A stretch of 12,860 nucleotides of DNA from Brevundimonas sp. UBA2388. Lineage in GTDB: Bacteria > Pseudomonadota > Alphaproteobacteria > Caulobacterales > Caulobacteraceae. This document shows positions 1 to 7,391 of the stretch, in pieces. The notes beneath the pieces are model-generated. The model saw nothing but the letters and a program-made list of their open reading frames with translations, was not told the origin of the DNA and did not search any database. The DNA lies in contig DDSO01000038.1 of NCBI GenBank assembly GCA_002343425.1, positions 1 to 12,860 of the forward strand, written 5' to 3'. The translations under genes were made by a program, and so were the position numbers. The first letter of the stretch is position 1. Each line of letters opens with the position of its first letter.

Positions 1-339
1 TATCTGCGCCAGTTCATGTACACGAAATGGGTCATCGTCGTGGACGACGACATCGACGCGCGCAGCTGGAAAGACGTGATCTGGGCGATCGCGACGCGCA
101 TGGACCCGGCGCGCGACCTCACCATCGTCGAGAACACGCCGATCGACTATCTCGACTTCGCCTCGCCGGTTTCCGGGCTCGGCTCCAAGATCGGCCTCGA
201 CGCTACGGACAAGTGGCCCCCCGAGACGAAGCGGGAATGGGGTGAGGAGATCCGCATGGACGACGCCGTGGTCGAGCGGGTGTCGGGGATGTGGGACCGG
301 CTCGGACTACCGGGTGACGGAAAGCCGATCTGGAAATAG
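1..339 (+). CDS. ubiD: UbiD, 3-octaprenyl-4-hydroxybenzoate carboxy-lyase (C-terminal part)
   Basis: This is the 3' end of a gene whose start lies left of the window; 112 residues are visible, opening [17 protein letters not shown] and ending at a TAG stop. The family decarboxylates polyprenyl-4-hydroxybenzoate in ubiquinone synthesis, using the prenylated-FMN cofactor supplied by UbiX. The visible part closely matches the C-terminal region of E. coli UbiD as I recall it: the FMYTK stretch, the acidic DDDID run, the [12 protein letters not shown] segment, the [13 protein letters not shown] stretch, and [13 protein letters not shown] followed by the REWG tail. The upstream active-site half cannot be judged. 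No strong terminator follows; only a weak GGCG/CGCC pairing sits just after the stop. An internal ATG at position 16 is not the start, because the homologous sequence continues upstream of it. Confidence 0.95.
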   Translation, partial: YLRQFMYTKWVIVVDDDIDARSWKDVIWAIATRMDPARDLTIVENTPIDYLDFASPVSGLGSKIGLDATDKWPPETKREWGEEIRMDDAVVERVSGMWDRLGLPGDGKPIWK

Positions 340-446
340 CGGCGTCGTTTCCGTCGCCGATTGTGTCCAAAAAACGCTTTCCAGGTGACAGAACGGTAAT
401 CTAGGGTCCGCCCTTCGTTTCCGTCCCCTGTTTTTTGAGGCCAACC

Positions 447-794
447 ATGAAGCTGCCGCTGATCGCCGTGCTCGCCGTCGTTCTCGCCGCACCGGTCGTG
501 ACCGTTCCGACCTACGCAGACGCCCAGGTACGGGTCGGCAGCGGCGCCCGTCGGGATCCGCCGCGCCGCGTTAGCCCGCCCGCGCCGCGCCTGACCGAGG
601 CCGAGGAAGACCGGCTGTGGGACGCCCAGGCCGAGGTCAACAACCTCGACACCCAGATCGCGGCCGTGAACGCCCTGGCCGCAGCCGCGGGCGGCGCGAC
701 CCCCGAGCAGCAGGCCACGCTCGCGGACCTCACGACACGTCGCACCGCTGAGCAGGCCGTGATCGACCGGCTGCAGGCCAAGCTGAACCGCTGA
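447..794 (+). CDS. Small exported helical-hairpin protein, function unknown
   Basis: A 115-residue protein I do not recognise. Residues 1-26 form a clear Sec signal peptide: Lys at position 2, a hydrophobic core of Leu, Ala and Val, and a YADA-Q site that fits signal peptidase I cleavage after Ala26. The mature part starts with a basic, Pro-rich segment (about residues 28-49). Two amphipathic helices follow, about 50-78 and 86-115, separated by a Gly-rich turn, suggesting a helical hairpin or short coiled coil in the periplasm. I chose the ATG at 447 because GAGG lies 6 bases upstream and the signal peptide begins there; an in-frame TTG at 435 would add only four residues. The gene is flanked by gaps of about 107 and 109 bp, so it looks monocistronic. 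A TAATCT hexamer at 397-402 could be a -10 element, but I see no good -35. Confidence 0.75.
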   Translation: MKLPLIAVLAVVLAAPVVTVPTYADAQVRVGSGARRDPPRRVSPPAPRLTEAEEDRLWDAQAEVNNLDTQIAAVNALAAAAGGATPEQQATLADLTTRRTAEQAVIDRLQAKLNR

Positions 795-903
795 GAATTC
801 CGTCCGGACAGAGCTGCGCCAGCCGCTTTTCCAGACCATTTGCGGGGTGACGCCGGCCTGCTTCCGTACCGGGTGTCGGTGAAGACAGGTCGGGGGGCCG
901 CTC

Positions 904-1527
904 GTGAGTCCGTTTGAGTTCTTCTTCAGCTTCTACGGCCTGTTGCTGGGCCTGTCCGTCGCCGAGCTGGTGGGCGGCTTCTCGCGGGTGCTGCATGAGC
1001 GGCATCGCGTGCGCTTCGGCTGGCTGACGCCCCTTCTTGCCCTGTTCGTGGCCGTCGATCTGGCGACCTTCTGGAACCAGGCCTGGCGGTTCTTTCGCGG
1101 CGCGCCGTTCAATCCGGCCCTGCTGCTCATCGGCCTGATGGTCGCCGCGACCTTCTATGTGGCGGCCAGCGTGACCTTCCCGCGCGTCACCGCAGAGGGT
1201 GTCGAGACGCGCATCGACCTTGACGACCATTTCTGGGCCCACCGGCGCGTGGTCTTCGGCTGCGTGCTCGCGGCCAATGCGATGGTCTGGCTGCTTCTGC
1301 TCCTGCTCGGCCTCGTGGACCCGGCCTGGGCGGCGCTGTGGCCCCCCCGCGTGGTCATAGGGATCTGCCTCTTCGCCGTCTGCACGGCGACGGCGGCCTT
1401 CGCGCCATGGAAGCGGGTGGTCACGGCCGCGCTGGTGATCGTCCTGGCCTATACGCTGTGGAACATGGTGCGGGCCGGCGCCGCCCTTGTCGCCTCCGGC
1501 GCCTGGTCGCCGGCCCTCGGCGGCTAA
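904..1527 (+). CDS. Multi-pass integral membrane protein, function unknown
   Basis: A 207-residue hydrophobic protein starting at GTG with no in-frame ATG nearby. The N-terminal SPFEFFFSFYGLLLGLSVAEL stretch looks like a conserved opening seen in uncharacterised alphaproteobacterial membrane proteins, which supports the GTG start. I count about six likely membrane segments, near residues 5-25, 38-56, 74-95, 116-138, 146-166 and 172-195. Charged Arg-rich loops (for example around HERHRVR and the DLDDHFWAHRR segment) lie between them. No catalytic motif is recognisable. The upstream gap is about 109 bp; the M14 peptidase gene begins 37 bp downstream, so the two could share a transcript. A transporter or a structural membrane role are both possible and neither is supported. 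Confidence 0.7.
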   Translation: MSPFEFFFSFYGLLLGLSVAELVGGFSRVLHERHRVRFGWLTPLLALFVAVDLATFWNQAWRFFRGAPFNPALLLIGLMVAATFYVAASVTFPRVTAEGVETRIDLDDHFWAHRRVVFGCVLAANAMVWLLLLLLGLVDPAWAALWPPRVVIGICLFAVCTATAAFAPWKRVVTAALVIVLAYTLWNMVRAGAALVASGAWSPALGG

Positions 1528-1564
1528 GGCTTGCCAGACGGGCGGGATCGTCCGACGAAGGGCC

Positions 1565-3403
1565 ATGCGCCCCATCCTGTTTTCCGCGGCCCTGGCCGCC
1601 CTTGTCAGTTGCGTCAGCCCCGCCATGTCCCAGACCGCCCCGCCGTCCGTCCCCAACGCCGCGCCCTGGGACCAGCCCTTCCTGCCGCCCGCGCCCGCCT
1701 GGGACGGGGCCAGCCGCGCCCTGCTGCGCGACGCCTCCGACCCCTGGGTCACGGCCTTCGAGGCCGACGCCGAGCATGACGAAAGCCCGAACTACGCCGA
1801 CACCCGCGCCTGGTTCGACCGGCTGGACGCCGCCTCGGATCTGATTCGCATCGAACAGTTCGGCGTCTCGCCCGAGGGCCGGCCGATCTACGCCGTCATC
1901 GCCTCGAAGGACGGCGCCGCCTTCGACCCGTCCAAGCCCGTCCTGCTGGCCCAGGCCGGCATCCACCCCGGCGAGATCGACGGCAAGGACGCGGGCATGA
2001 TGCTGCTCCGCGACATCGCCTTCAACGGCAAGGACGACCTGCTGGACCGGGTCAATCTGATCCTCATCCCCATCCTGTCCGTCGACGGTCACGAGCGCGC
2101 CTCGGCCTACTCCCGCCCGAACCAGCGCGGGCCCCGCATCCAGGGCTGGCGCAATACGGCCACGAACCAGAACCTCAACCGCGACTATCTGAAACTGGAC
2201 CAGACCGAGATGCGCGCCGTCCGCGGCCTCGTCCTCAAATACCGGCCCGATCTGTACCTCGACATCCACGTCACTGACGGCATGGATTACCAGTACGACA
2301 TCACCTACGGCTACAACGGCGAGAACGGCGTCTGGTCCCGTTCACCCGCCATCGCCCGCTGGCTGGACGACGCCTTCAAGCCGGCGATCAACGCAGCACT
2401 CGAAGCCGAAGGCCACATCCCCGGCGAGCTGGTCTTCGGCGTCGGCGACGATCCCCGCGCCGGCCTGTCCGACGGCGGCCTCGGCGAGCGCTTCTCCAAC
2501 GGCTGGGGCTCGGCGGCTCACGTCCCGACCATCCTGATCGAGAACCACAGCCTCAAACCCTATGAGCAGCGGGTGCTGGGGACCTATGTCTTCCTCGAGG
2601 CCGCCATGCGCCGGCTGGCCGAGGACGGCCCCGCCCTGCGCACGGCGATCGCCGCCGACACCGCCCTGCGCCCCGCCGAAATCCCGGCCAATTTCGCGCT
2701 CGACCCGACCCCGGCCTACACCCGGACCTTCAAGGGCATCCGCTATGAGATGTACGACAGCCCCGCCTCGGGCCGTTCGGAGATCCGCTGGCTGGGCGTC
2801 GCCGATCCCGAGCCCTGGTCCCTGCCCTTCTACGGCTCACGCCCGACCCTGACTCTGCAGCGTCCCGAGGCCTACTGGGTCCCAGGCCACCGCGCCGACA
2901 TCATCGAGCGGCTGCGCCTGCACGGGATTCAGATGGAGGCCCAGGACGCACCGCGCACCGTCAATCTCGACATGCTGCGCCTCGTCGAACCGAGGCTGGC
3001 GGCCCGGGCCAATGAGGGCCGTGTCGGCGTCACCGTCACCGGCGTGACGCCCGAACGTCGCGACTGGACCTTCCCCGTCGGCTCGGTGCGCGTGCCGACG
3101 GACCAGCCGCTGGGCGACATCGTCGTCCTGCTGCTGGAGCCGCAATCCAGCGAGAGCTTCTTCGCCTGGGGCCTGTTCCCCGAAGTGCTCAGCCGCGTGG
3201 AATATATCGAGGGCTACGCCATCGCCCCGCTGGCCGAGGCGATGATGGCCGCTGATCCCGCCCTCAAGGCCGCGTTCGAGGCGAAACTGGCCGCCGAGCC
3301 GGAATTCGCCGCCGACGGCGACGCCCGTTTGCAATGGTTCTACGAGCGAACCCCGTTTTATGATGACCGCTTCCGACTCTATCCGGTGGGGCGAGAAAAC
3401 TGA
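1565..3403 (+). CDS. Exported M14-family zinc carboxypeptidase-like peptidase
   Basis: A 612-residue protein with an N-terminal export signal and an M14 (carboxypeptidase A type) zinc domain. The metal motif HxxE is seen as HPGE (His134, Glu137) within GIHPGEIDGKDAG. The third zinc ligand is probably His235 in LDIHVTDG. Asn205-Arg206 in LNRDY corresponds to the family's substrate carboxylate-binding pair. Glu326 in ILIENHSLKPY fits the catalytic glutamate. The region after about residue 370 is a C-terminal extension of unknown role. I chose the ATG at 1565 because the signal peptide starts there and GAAGGG lies just upstream; the reading frame stays open back to 1487, but that extension is Pro/Arg-rich and lies inside the preceding gene. 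LVSC at residues 13-16 matches a lipobox, yet an AMS-Q site nearby also allows ordinary cleavage. The stop overlaps the next start by one base (TGATG). Confidence 0.88.
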   Translation: MRPILFSAALAALVSCVSPAMSQTAPPSVPNAAPWDQPFLPPAPAWDGASRALLRDASDPWVTAFEADAEHDESPNYADTRAWFDRLDAASDLIRIEQFGVSPEGRPIYAVIASKDGAAFDPSKPVLLAQAGIHPGEIDGKDAGMMLLRDIAFNGKDDLLDRVNLILIPILSVDGHERASAYSRPNQRGPRIQGWRNTATNQNLNRDYLKLDQTEMRAVRGLVLKYRPDLYLDIHVTDGMDYQYDITYGYNGENGVWSRSPAIARWLDDAFKPAINAALEAEGHIPGELVFGVGDDPRAGLSDGGLGERFSNGWGSAAHVPTILIENHSLKPYEQRVLGTYVFLEAAMRRLAEDGPALRTAIAADTALRPAEIPANFALDPTPAYTRTFKGIRYEMYDSPASGRSEIRWLGVADPEPWSLPFYGSRPTLTLQRPEAYWVPGHRADIIERLRLHGIQMEAQDAPRTVNLDMLRLVEPRLAARANEGRVGVTVTGVTPERRDWTFPVGSVRVPTDQPLGDIVVLLLEPQSSESFFAWGLFPEVLSRVEYIEGYAIAPLAEAMMAADPALKAAFEAKLAAEPEFAADGDARLQWFYERTPFYDDRFRLYPVGREN

Positions 3404-3810
3404 TGGCGACGATCGAAACCATGACGCCGGTTCAGGCGGCGGCCTTGTGGAGCGGCCTGCTGCTCCTGCTTATGCTCGTGCTTTCCGTGCGGGTCGTCAT
3501 GAACCGCCGCAAGCACAAGGTGTTGCTCGGCGACGGCGGCGGCTCCCAGATCACCCTGGCGGGCCGGGTGTTTGGCAATGCGGCGGAATATGTGCCCGTC
3601 GGTGTCGGGGCCCTGGCCCTGTTGGCCATGCTGGGGATGCCGGCCATGGCGGTGCATGCCGTGGGCGCGGGCCTCCTGGCGGGACGTCTGATCCACGCCG
3701 TCAGCCTGAGTGACAAGAAGCCGACCGCGGGTCGGGTGCTCGGCATGGTCCTGACCTACGCCGCCCTGTTCACCGCCGGCGGGATGCTGATGGTCCACGC
3801 CTTCGTCTGA
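3403..3810 (+). CDS. MAPEG-family membrane protein
   Basis: A 135-residue membrane protein of the MAPEG type (membrane-associated proteins in eicosanoid and glutathione metabolism). Four hydrophobic helices are visible, about residues 12-34, 63-80, 81-100 and 113-133. The family signature follows the first loop: Arg55, Asn59, Glu62 and Pro65 in RVFGNAAEYVP, with the second conserved stretch GLLAGRLIHA (Arg95, His98). Eukaryotic members act on glutathione conjugates or lipid peroxides; bacterial members are mostly uncharacterised, so no substrate can be assigned. The ATG overlaps the stop of the M14 peptidase gene by one base, which implies translational coupling, although no functional link is obvious. 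The following gap is 49 bp. Confidence 0.85.
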   Translation: MATIETMTPVQAAALWSGLLLLLMLVLSVRVVMNRRKHKVLLGDGGGSQITLAGRVFGNAAEYVPVGVGALALLAMLGMPAMAVHAVGAGLLAGRLIHAVSLSDKKPTAGRVLGMVLTYAALFTAGGMLMVHAFV

Positions 3811-3859
3811 ACTTCACGAGCGTGGTTGCGGCGCCGCGTTCGCCCGGCCATATCGGGGC

Positions 3860-5215
3860 ATGCCTGACCGTACCGCGTCCGCCGCCTCTCCCGACATCCT
3901 GCCCGAACTGGTCGCCGCCGCCCTGAGGGCCGGCGCCGACGCCGCCGAGGCGGTCTCGGCCGGGCGCGCCTCCCTCTCCGTCGGCGTCCGCAACGGCGCC
4001 CTTGAGGAGGTCGAACGCGAGGAAAGCCGCGACCTCGGCCTGCGCGTCTTCATCGGCCGGCGTCAGGCCACCGTCTCCGCCTCCGACCTGTCCGACGCCA
4101 CCCGCGCTCGTCTGGTCGAACGCGCCGTGGCCATGGCCCGGCTGGCCCCCGAGGACCCTTACGCCGGCCTCGCCCCGCAGGACCGCCTCGCCCGCGGCCC
4201 CTTCGCCGATCTCGACCTGTTCGATCCCGCCGAGCGCAGCGCCGCCGAGCTTGAGTCTATGGCCGCCGAAACCGAAGCCATCGCCATGGCTGTCCCCGGC
4301 GTCTCCAAATCCGAAGGCGGACACGCCTCGGCCTCGTCCAGCCGCTGGCGGCTGGTCACCTCGCACGGCTTCGACGGCGCCTATCACGGCTCGGCCTTTT
4401 CGCTGGGCGTCGGCGTCATTGCCGAGAAGGACGGGGCCATGGAACGCGGCGGCGAACACCGCGCGGTCCGTCACCTGTCCGACCTGCCGTCCGCCGCCTC
4501 CATCGGCGACTTCGCCGGCCGCCGCGCCGTGGCCCGCACCGGCCCGCGCAAGATCGACTCGACCACCGCTCCGGTGATCTTCGAGAACCGCATCGCCACC
4601 CAGGTCATCTCGCCGATCATCAGCGCCATTTCCGGCCCCTCGATCGCACGCGGCACCTCCTTCCTGAAGGACCGCCTCGGCCAGCGCATCCTGCCGGCAG
4701 GCGTCGATCTGGTCGACGATCCCTTCCGCGTCCGAGGCCTCGGCTCCACCCCTTTCGACGACGAAGGTGTGGCCGTCTCGCGCCAGTCGATCGTCCAGGA
4801 CGGCGTCCTTACCACCTGGCTGCTCAACAGCGCCGCCGCGGCCCAGCTGGGGCTCGCCTCCACCGGCCATGCCTCGCGTGGCCTCGCCGGACCGCCCGGC
4901 GTCTCGACCCACAACCTGCATCTGGAACCCGGCGAGCGCGATCTGGCCGGACTGATGGCCGACGCCGGCGCCGGCCTGCTGGTCACCTCCATGTTCGGTC
5001 CGTCCCTGAACGCCAACACCGGCGACTGGTCGGCGGGCGTCTCGGGCTTCTGGTTCGAGAACGGCGAGATCGTCTGGCCCGTCAGCGGCGTCACCGTCGC
5101 GGGCAATCTGGCCGAGCTCTGGACCCGGCTCGAGCGCGGCTCTGACCTGGAGTTCCGCGGCAGTTTCAACAGTCCGTCGCTGATGTTCGACGGCGTCGCC
5201 ATCGCCGGCAAATGA
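3860..5215 (+). CDS. pmbA: PmbA/TldE, TldD-PmbA family metalloprotease subunit
   Basis: A 451-residue protein, close to the length of E. coli PmbA (TldE). The family forms a TldD/TldE complex that trims modified peptides such as microcins and degrades unfolded peptides; TldD carries the zinc-binding HExxxH motif and TldE does not, and no such motif is visible here. Recognisable parts are the N-terminal GADAAEAVSAGRASLSVGVR strand region with ALEEVEREESRDLGLRVF, the central GTSFLKDRLGQRILP region, the IVQDGVLTTWLLNS segment, and the typical C-terminal run GEIVWPVSGVTVAGNL with the SPSLMFDGV ending. The ATG at 3860 is the most upstream convincing start. The stop overlaps the start of the next gene by 4 bases (ATGA). 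No tldD gene is in the window, so the partner must be elsewhere. Confidence 0.93.
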   Translation: MPDRTASAASPDILPELVAAALRAGADAAEAVSAGRASLSVGVRNGALEEVEREESRDLGLRVFIGRRQATVSASDLSDATRARLVERAVAMARLAPEDPYAGLAPQDRLARGPFADLDLFDPAERSAAELESMAAETEAIAMAVPGVSKSEGGHASASSSRWRLVTSHGFDGAYHGSAFSLGVGVIAEKDGAMERGGEHRAVRHLSDLPSAASIGDFAGRRAVARTGPRKIDSTTAPVIFENRIATQVISPIISAISGPSIARGTSFLKDRLGQRILPAGVDLVDDPFRVRGLGSTPFDDEGVAVSRQSIVQDGVLTTWLLNSAAAAQLGLASTGHASRGLAGPPGVSTHNLHLEPGERDLAGLMADAGAGLLVTSMFGPSLNANTGDWSAGVSGFWFENGEIVWPVSGVTVAGNLAELWTRLERGSDLEFRGSFNSPSLMFDGVAIAGK

Positions 5216-6009
5216 GCGACCTGGCAGCCGATCTCGACCTGATCCGCGACGCCGCAGAGGCGGCGGGCCGGCTGGCGCTGGCCGAACGCGACGCCGGGTT
5301 GAAGATCTGGTCCAAGTCGGGCGGGTCGCCGGTGACCTCGGCCGACATGGCCGTCGATCAACTGCTCAAGGACACGCTGCTTTCGGCCCGGCCCGACCAC
5401 GGCTGGCTGTCGGAAGAGACCACCGACAACGCCGACCGCCTGTCGAACCGCCGCATCTTCGTGGTCGATCCGATCGACGGCACCGTCGCCTATATGAAGG
5501 GCAAGCCGTGGTGGTGCATTCCCATCGCCATCGTCGAGGACGGCCGCCCCGTCGCCGCCGTGATCCACGCCCCGGCTCTGGGCGAGACCTTCACCGCCAC
5601 CCTGGGCGGCGGCGCCTCGCTGCAGGGCCGCGCGATCAGCGCCTCCGACACCAACGATCTGGACGACGCCTCCGTGCTCGCGGACGCGCGGCTGATCGAG
5701 GGGCCGCACTGGCTCGAACCGTGGCCTGCCATGCGGTTCGAGAAGCGCAACGCCATCGCCTATCGCATGGCCCTTGTCGCCGCCGGGGCTTTCGACGCCG
5801 CCATCAACCTCGCCCCCAAGTGGGACTGGGACGTCTGCGCCGGCGCCCTGATTGTCGAGGAAGCCGGGGGCAGGGTCAGCGACCACCACGGCCACGCCTG
5901 GCGCTTCAACCAGGCCGATCCGCGTCAGAACAGCCTCGTTTGCAGCGGTCCGGCGCTTCACCCGTTGATCGTGCGGCGGACAGCGCCTATTCCGCTGGCG
6001 CCCCGCTAG
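5212..6009 (+). CDS. cysQ: Inositol monophosphatase family protein, CysQ-like bisphosphate nucleotidase
   Basis: A 265-residue Mg2+-dependent phosphatase. All family metal motifs are present: Glu68/Glu69 in WLSEET, the loop DPIDGT at 86-91 with Asp86 and Asp89, and Asp207 in WDWDVCAG near residue 204-211. Thr-Ser-Ala-Asp at 42-45 fits the conserved TxAD site. CysQ-type members hydrolyse 3'-phosphoadenosine 5'-phosphate to AMP in sulfur metabolism; related members act on inositol phosphates or fructose bisphosphate. I favour CysQ from overall sequence feel and the neighbourhood next to DUF4170, but sequence reading alone cannot exclude a SuhB-like activity. The ATG is embedded in the stop of pmbA (ATGA), so translation is probably coupled. 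The C-terminal tail after about residue 245 is not part of the usual fold core. Confidence 0.85.
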   Translation: MSDLAADLDLIRDAAEAAGRLALAERDAGLKIWSKSGGSPVTSADMAVDQLLKDTLLSARPDHGWLSEETTDNADRLSNRRIFVVDPIDGTVAYMKGKPWWCIPIAIVEDGRPVAAVIHAPALGETFTATLGGGASLQGRAISASDTNDLDDASVLADARLIEGPHWLEPWPAMRFEKRNAIAYRMALVAAGAFDAAINLAPKWDWDVCAGALIVEEAGGRVSDHHGHAWRFNQADPRQNSLVCSGPALHPLIVRRTAPIPLAPR

Positions 6010-6032
6010 CTCCCCACATCTCCGGACGACCC

Positions 6033-6281
6033 ATGACCAAGCCCGCCGAAACCGATCAGTTGCTGCACCTCGTCATCGGCGGCGAGCTCCGCCACCTCGA
6101 CGCCCCGGTGTTCCGCGATCTGTCCAAGGTCGAGTTCGTCGGCGCATTCCCCAACTATGAGGAAGCCCGCAAGGCGTGGAAGGCTCGGGCGCAGGCCACG
6201 GTCGACAACGCCCACATGCGGTTCTTCATCCTGCACGCCCACCGGATGATCGACCCGCGGGGCGACGCGCACGGCCACTGA
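6033..6281 (+). CDS. DUF4170 family small protein
   Basis: An 82-residue soluble protein matching the alphaproteobacterial DUF4170 pattern as I recall it: an N-terminal LHLVIGGELRHLD strand-turn, the FVGAFPNYEEARKAWKARAQ helix, and a conserved AHMRFFILHAHRM strand before a polar tail. There is no signal peptide or membrane helix. The function is unknown. It starts 23 bases after the cysQ-like gene, on the same strand. In many alphaproteobacteria this family appears to sit between an inositol-phosphatase-like gene and the waaA/lpxK genes, which suggests a role tied to that locus; this is inference from gene order. The same frame is open far upstream inside cysQ, but the ATG at 6033 is where family similarity begins. 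Confidence 0.85.
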   Translation: MTKPAETDQLLHLVIGGELRHLDAPVFRDLSKVEFVGAFPNYEEARKAWKARAQATVDNAHMRFFILHAHRMIDPRGDAHGH

Positions 6282-6352
6282 CGGCGGAACCGGGTCTCGG
6301 CCCGGCGCGCTTTCAGGGCTATGGTGCCCTTCCACTTGCAGGAACCCCGCCC

Positions 6353-6583
6353 TTGACCCTCTTCGGCCGAACCTTCGACGGAACAGAGATCGTCTCGCTG
6401 GTCTCGATGCTGCTGTTGCTGGTCCTCTGGGTCAGCGCCTGGCGCGGCAACCGCAAGGAGTCCCAGTGGTTCAAGACCTGGAACGCCGAGCGCAAGGCGC
6501 GCCGTGACGCCGAGATCGCCGCCGAGGGCGGAGAACCCGGATCGCCATCCGACAAGAGCGAACCGCGCGGCCCTTGGGGCTGA
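6353..6583 (+). CDS. Small single-pass membrane protein, function unknown
   Basis: A 76-residue protein beginning at TTG (6353), with AGGA at 6340-6343 placed 9 bases upstream. No in-frame ATG fits: the ATG at 6321 is in another frame. After a short polar N-terminus (TLFGRTFDGTEIV) comes one hydrophobic helix, about residues 14-29 (SLVSMLLLLVLWVSAW), followed by a basic juxtamembrane stretch RGNRKESQW, then a charged helix rich in Arg, Lys, Glu and Ala. The tail is polar with Gly, Ser and Pro. This layout predicts an inner-membrane anchor with the charged tail in the cytoplasm. The gene lies 71 bp after DUF4170 and ends 3 bp from the convergent phosphatase gene. I do not recognise the family. 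Confidence 0.65.
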   Translation: MTLFGRTFDGTEIVSLVSMLLLLVLWVSAWRGNRKESQWFKTWNAERKARRDAEIAAEGGEPGSPSDKSEPRGPWG

Positions 6584-6586
6584 CGC

Positions 6587-7324
6587 CTACTCCCGCCTCA
6601 ACAGCTTGTCGGTCAGGATCGTGCCCCACCAGCCGGCCTTGAACTCGGCCCGGATCGCCTTCGGATCGTAGGCGTCGCTGTCGACCCAGTCGATGAAGCT
6701 GACGCCCGTCGGCTCGACCTCGTTGAGGTATTTCTCCAGCGTGAAGTCCAGCACGCCGGTCAGCCCCTCGCGGTGGTGCAGGTATCGCTTGTCCAGCTGT
6801 TTGATCGCCTCGGAGATCGGCTCGCCGAGGTGAAAGTGGCGATAGAAGACCGCCATCATCCCTGCCCGGTCCGCCCCCGACTTGCAGTGGATCAGCACCG
6901 GATATTCGATCGTCTTGAACAACGCCCGCGCCCGGTGCACCCGGTCCTTCTGCGGCGGATCCCGTGAGTCCAGCGGGGCGTCGATCAGGGTCAGGCCCAG
7001 CCGCTCGCAGGCATCCTTCTCCAGCGCGTAATAGGCCTCGTCCCGCGCCCCGCGCAGGTTGATGATCGTCCTGATCCCCTTGGACTTCCAATAGGCCAGC
7101 TGGCGCGGCGACGGCTGGTTGGTCCGCACCAGGTCCGGCCCCAGCCAATGGCCGTTCATGAACCAGCGGCGCAGGAAGGCGTGGTCCTTCCAGACATAGT
7201 CCCACCGCGCCTTGAACCGGCCGCCCGGGGTGCTGAGATCGTACCGCGCCATGGATCGCAGATAGCGGGTCGCAACCGGTCCGTCATCCCGGCGCACGAA
7301 ACACATTGCCTTGCCGCGACGCAT
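6587..7324 (-). CDS. Tyrosine / dual-specificity protein phosphatase-like enzyme
   Basis: A 245-residue cysteine phosphatase. The CX5R signature is HCKSGADRAG, giving Cys147 as nucleophile and Arg153 as phosphate binder. Asp119 or Asp122 in PLDSRDPP could be the general acid. The region before it, GIRTIINLRGARDEAYYALE, matches the DSP fold. The N-terminal part is basic and aromatic (KARWDYVWKDHAFLRRWF) and leads into LVRTNQPSPRQL, a feature of a proteobacterial phosphatase subgroup. There is no signal peptide, so a cytoplasmic site is likely. I chose the ATG at 7324 because GAGGAAG lies 8 bases upstream; the ATG at 7252 (MARYDLSTP) has no clear site, and the ATG at 7393 would place the palindrome inside the gene. 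The substrate is unknown: protein phosphotyrosine or a phosphorylated lipid or sugar are possible. It is divergent from the membrane regulator gene. Confidence 0.85.
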   Translation of the reverse strand: MRRGKAMCFVRRDDGPVATRYLRSMARYDLSTPGGRFKARWDYVWKDHAFLRRWFMNGHWLGPDLVRTNQPSPRQLAYWKSKGIRTIINLRGARDEAYYALEKDACERLGLTLIDAPLDSRDPPQKDRVHRARALFKTIEYPVLIHCKSGADRAGMMAVFYRHFHLGEPISEAIKQLDKRYLHHREGLTGVLDFTLEKYLNEVEPTGVSFIDWVDSDAYDPKAIRAEFKAGWWGTILTDKLLRRE

Positions 7325-7332
7325 GGTTGACG

Positions 7333-7339
7333 CTTCCTC
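7333..7339 (-). promoter_or_regulatory. Ribosome binding site deciding the phosphatase start
   Basis: On the minus strand this reads GAGGAAG, 8 bases before the ATG at 7324. No comparable site precedes the alternative starts at 7252 or 7393, so it decides the start call. Its 5' three bases overlap the end of the 22-bp palindrome at 7337-7358. Confidence 0.6.
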
Positions 7340-7358
7340 GCCCGGCGCGCCGGGCGAG
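7337..7358. promoter_or_regulatory. Perfect 22-bp palindrome in the divergent gap, candidate operator
   Basis: Each half reads CTCGCCCGGCG, and the second half is its exact reverse complement with no spacer, centred on GGCGCGCC. It lies between the divergent phosphatase and winged-helix regulator genes, 12 bases from the phosphatase start and 33 from the regulator start. A perfect dyad of this length could bind a dimeric regulator. As RNA it could only form a hairpin by losing central pairs; a factor-independent terminator is unlikely because no U-run follows on either strand. High GC makes chance palindromes more common, so the operator call is an inference. Confidence 0.45.
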
Positions 7359-7391
7359 CGGCCCGTGCAACGCCCGAGGTATCCCTGAACC

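Noticed and set aside
802..809. GTCCGGAC palindrome after the small exported protein gene
   Set aside because: Eight bases is too short to support an operator or terminator in a GC-rich gap.
730..1752. A 340-codon minus-strand frame across the membrane protein gene
   Set aside because: Its translation is Gly/Arg/Gln-rich without domains, while the plus strand codes a coherent multi-pass membrane protein.
4471..5961. A 496-codon open frame on the minus strand across pmbA and cysQ
   Set aside because: It is antisense to two clearly recognised genes, has low-complexity Gly/Arg/Pro composition and no family signature. Long shadow frames are expected in DNA this GC-rich.
6290..6305. CCGGG/CCCGG hairpin after DUF4170 as a terminator
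   Set aside because: The stem is only five pairs with no T-run, and such pairings are common by chance at this GC content.
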